Shown here: positions 61,901 to 64,000 of the stretch, in pieces
How the letters are laid out: every line of letters starts with the position of its first letter
Position numbering within the stretch: position 1 is the first letter of the stretch
Source: Takakia lepidozioides
Taxonomy: Eukaryota > Streptophyta > Takakiopsida > Takakiales > Takakiaceae
Direction of reading: 5' to 3'
NCBI GenBank assembly: GCA_030704615.1
Contig: CM060732.1
Location: 79,633,171 to 79,697,170 of the forward strand
Length of the DNA stretch: 64,000 nucleotides
Program-made: the position numbers and the translations under genes
The notes under the pieces: model-generated
Seen by the model: the letters and a program-made list of their open reading frames with translations, nothing else
What the model was told of the DNA's origin: nothing
The model's database searches: none

Positions 61901-63018
61901 ATGAAGAAAATTTCATTTATTGGAGCACCTTGGAAAGACTACAAATTTGATTGTGGCTGCAGGTTGTACTACCAGAAAAGCCTGAGCCTTCCTCTTTTTG
62001 TCTAGTTACGAGTCATCTCTATGTTCGATCTATGATCCTCAGCTCAAAGTAGAGAAGAGTAAGAGGTAGAGGAAATTAAGATTGGTGGGGTCAGTTGTGT
62101 GCATGGCCCCAGGTTCAAGGTGGTGAAGTCTGCATATCAAAAGGCCTTCAATGAGCTCAAGGACGTGAAAGGCAACCTTGAGACTCTCCAACAAGAGGTG
62201 ATAATCTAAAGTACCATCTTTTGGCATTGTTAACTGGCCCTTCAATGTGTCGTGTACGTCCTCCAAAAAGCATCTCTTATATTCCTCTTCTGACCAGATC
62301 CACATGTTCAAAGTTTAGTTCTGGTACTGTTAGAGGTTAAGTCCAATCTGCCAAGATGGTAAGGGTGTGTATACCTTGGCAGTTGGATACTCTGCAATAT
62401 ATTTGCTCATCCGCATCTTGGTCGACCTACAGAGGCCAACAACTTGATTTCAGGTAGACACACTGTCTTAGAGCTGGAAGGGTCTTAGAACAGCCACAGA
62501 GATACCATAACGCTAAAGAGGACTACCATATTAGGTGGTCACATCGACCTCAACGACAGAGCACGTGAGTCCAGGTCCTGCAGATTGGAAACTAGAAACG
62601 TCATAAATATTGCTGCATTTCTGACCGTCCTTTTTTATTTTGCACAAAGGTTGCCTTTTTTCACATGAAACAATCATGAGTGGTGGGAGTGGATTTTGCC
62701 TTCAAATAAAGATGATCCCAAGTTTTGATTCCAGTGATCCTATGGTACTACAGGGCCCAGGGACTACCATTAATTCCACCATGAGCCTTTCTGCAGAAGA
62801 ATTCTTGACTAAACGGCCTTAGTGTCTGTCTTCAAACTGTTGTTGCCTCTTCAGTTTGTGGTTGAGGACTTTTGAGGGTGGTTGCATGGCAGGTAAGGGA
62901 GTGCAAGCAGAAACTACTAGAGTCATTCTACAAATGGTTTGATACTGTCAGTATGTACAAAACCGGTGAAGACACGGATCGCTTAGCGACGGAGCGCTTC
63001 ATGGCATCAGTGTCTTGA
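52921..63018 (+). CDS. kinesin-9 family motor (KIF9-like)
   Basis: An N-terminal-motor kinesin; the family is associated with motile flagella and the axoneme central pair. Exons: 52921-53112, 53418-53555, 53954-54070, 54855-55040, 55478-55678, 56083-56229, 57185-57273, 57857-57949, 58640-58733, 59673-59726, 59935-60027, 60428-60592, 60790-60887, 61222-61335, 61646-61797, 62113-62197 and 62893-63018. That is about 714 residues. The motor has GQTGSGKT (95-102), SSRSH switch I (about 213-217), DLAGSE switch II (246-251), [10 protein letters not shown] and STLRFAQR. Kinesin-9 signatures include YLEVYNE-GIYDLL, AINKK-like [13 protein letters not shown], and [11 protein letters not shown] after the motor. 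Coiled-coil segments follow ([33 protein letters not shown]). Joins up to exon 13 are in phase. Exon 13 to 14 is not: the strong donor at 60888 leaves a phase mismatch. The 3' end is uncertain. TGA at 63016-63018 may be real, or splicing at about 63009 may lead to a later exon. Confidence 0.88.
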
Positions 63019-64000
63019 TTGTTCGAGCTAGGAGGCAGGTGATTTTGTCATTGTTCATTTTTTTATCTGGGCAAAAAACTTCTAGTCACTCACATCGTAG
63101 ATGACAACTAGGGTTCTTGTTGCCCAATTCTTACCCTGCTGACTCGGAAAGCCCTAGGTACCCATGGCTGTGCCTGTTGGCGTGGTGAATCCCCTTCATG
63201 TCACCTCCAACATGGCCCTGTATCGATTTGAACAGGTGCTCACTAAATGTCCTCATTGTAGCGCCCTTAGAGCAGCTATGATGAACTTTGGTTTGTTGTG
63301 CATCTCAGTCACTTGTCTGAAGCACATTGTCTCAAGTCTCAACCCTGCCCAGCACATAGTCAAACAACTTGATTGACAGCAACCCACTTCTTCCTCCCAT
63401 TTCCTGAGACGATTTCACTCTGAAATAACAGGTGATGATCCATGTCATGACCCCAGTTTCGATCTTGTGAATAGCAACTGTTATATTTGTAAAATTAATG
63501 ATTGAAAATACAACTTGTTCACCAAGTTATTATAACCCCCAGATATTGGCAGGAACCACCCATTACGTCTGCAATCAACTCTGCTATACATGGGTTGAAT
63601 TTTGATGGGTTGGCGTAGGCCTATTGATAACTCTTGTACTCATGCAACTGGCACGCAGTGATGTTCAGAGTTTGCAACATTGGTTTTCAATTGAAACAGA
63701 ATTGGGACGTGAATAAGTAGAAAGTTGGTGAAAATTTTCTCTCAAATCAGTGAAGAACTAGGATCCTTTTAGAGCACCAACACTAATTAATACCATTTGG
63801 CTTCAAAGCCCCCATCTTGCACATGTGTTAGGGCCTCCAGACCAGGGCTTGAAATTCTCTCTCAAACCGTGCATGTTCGTTTACATAGACCAAAACACCG
63901 CTCGAAGGTTCAAATGTCTTGTAGGCCATAATTCAAGTAGCCTCATAGGCAATGTACTCTCACAGTATCTGATGGAATTGCAGCTCTCTCCACACTGTCC
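63019..64000. other. downstream of the kinesin gene
   Basis: This is probably 3' untranslated or intergenic sequence. A possible extra terminal exon lies at about 63161-63237, with an open frame containing SNMALYRFEQ, between an AG near 63155 and a GT at 63238. Kinesin-9 proteins often end with a segment of similar pattern, so it may belong to that gene. Nothing else is recognisable up to the window edge. Confidence 0.4.

Noticed and set aside
1-64000. CRISPR arrays, operons, rRNA or tRNA genes
   Set aside because: None seen; spliced genes and repeat types are those of a plant nuclear genome. A tRNA scan was not possible by eye, so an isolated tRNA could have been missed.

Overview
This window is nuclear DNA from a land plant. 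Every multi-exon gene has GT-AG introns of about 80 bp to 1.2 kb. Two proteins appear to carry plastid-type leaders, and there is a plant-specific PLS-DYW pentatricopeptide (RNA editing) protein. A kinesin-9 family motor is also present. By established knowledge that family tracks motile cilia and flagella, so I infer a plant with swimming sperm: a bryophyte, lycophyte or fern, or less likely a cycad or Ginkgo. I cannot name the species.

Layout from left to right. 1-570 holds the last exon of an unidentified gene. 0.6-5.0 kb is intergenic and full of short inverted and direct repeats. 5.0-7.2 kb holds a four-exon carbonyl-reductase-type SDR gene (+) whose cofactor-binding motif is broken by a 10-base gap. 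8.5-17.8 kb holds a complete 18-exon bifunctional aspartate kinase-homoserine dehydrogenase (-). 19.9-23.05 kb holds an intronless 1050-residue PPR-DYW editing factor (+). 25.3-26.4 kb holds the 3' part of a UreH/NicO-type nickel transporter (-). 27.5-29.5 kb holds a decayed partial copy of the kinase-dehydrogenase gene (-). 29.8-32.7 kb is AT-rich with a 300-bp GC-rich, hairpin-rich island that looks like a transposon fragment. 32.8-45.5 kb holds a WD40 plus type II inositol polyphosphate 5-phosphatase of the FRA3/5PTase12-14 type (+). 48.0-51.3 kb holds a JJJ1/DNAJC21-type J-protein (-) with two telo-box motifs upstream. 52.9-63.0 kb holds the kinesin-9 gene (+).

The genes do not form a pathway or operon. 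They are ordinary, separately regulated plant genes: amino-acid synthesis in plastids, organelle RNA editing, metal transport, phosphoinositide signalling, ribosome biogenesis and flagellar motility. I worked out exon structures by hand from splice sites, reading phase and family similarity. For the kinase-dehydrogenase and the J-protein every junction is phase-consistent from start to stop. The phosphatase has one missing short exon, and the kinesin has one unresolved junction and an uncertain 3' end. I did not find a new biological system. The most interesting points are the disrupted SDR, the segmental duplication and decay of the kinase-dehydrogenase, a very recent 117-bp tandem duplication inside the intact copy, the homogenised PPR repeats, and the GC-rich palindromic island.
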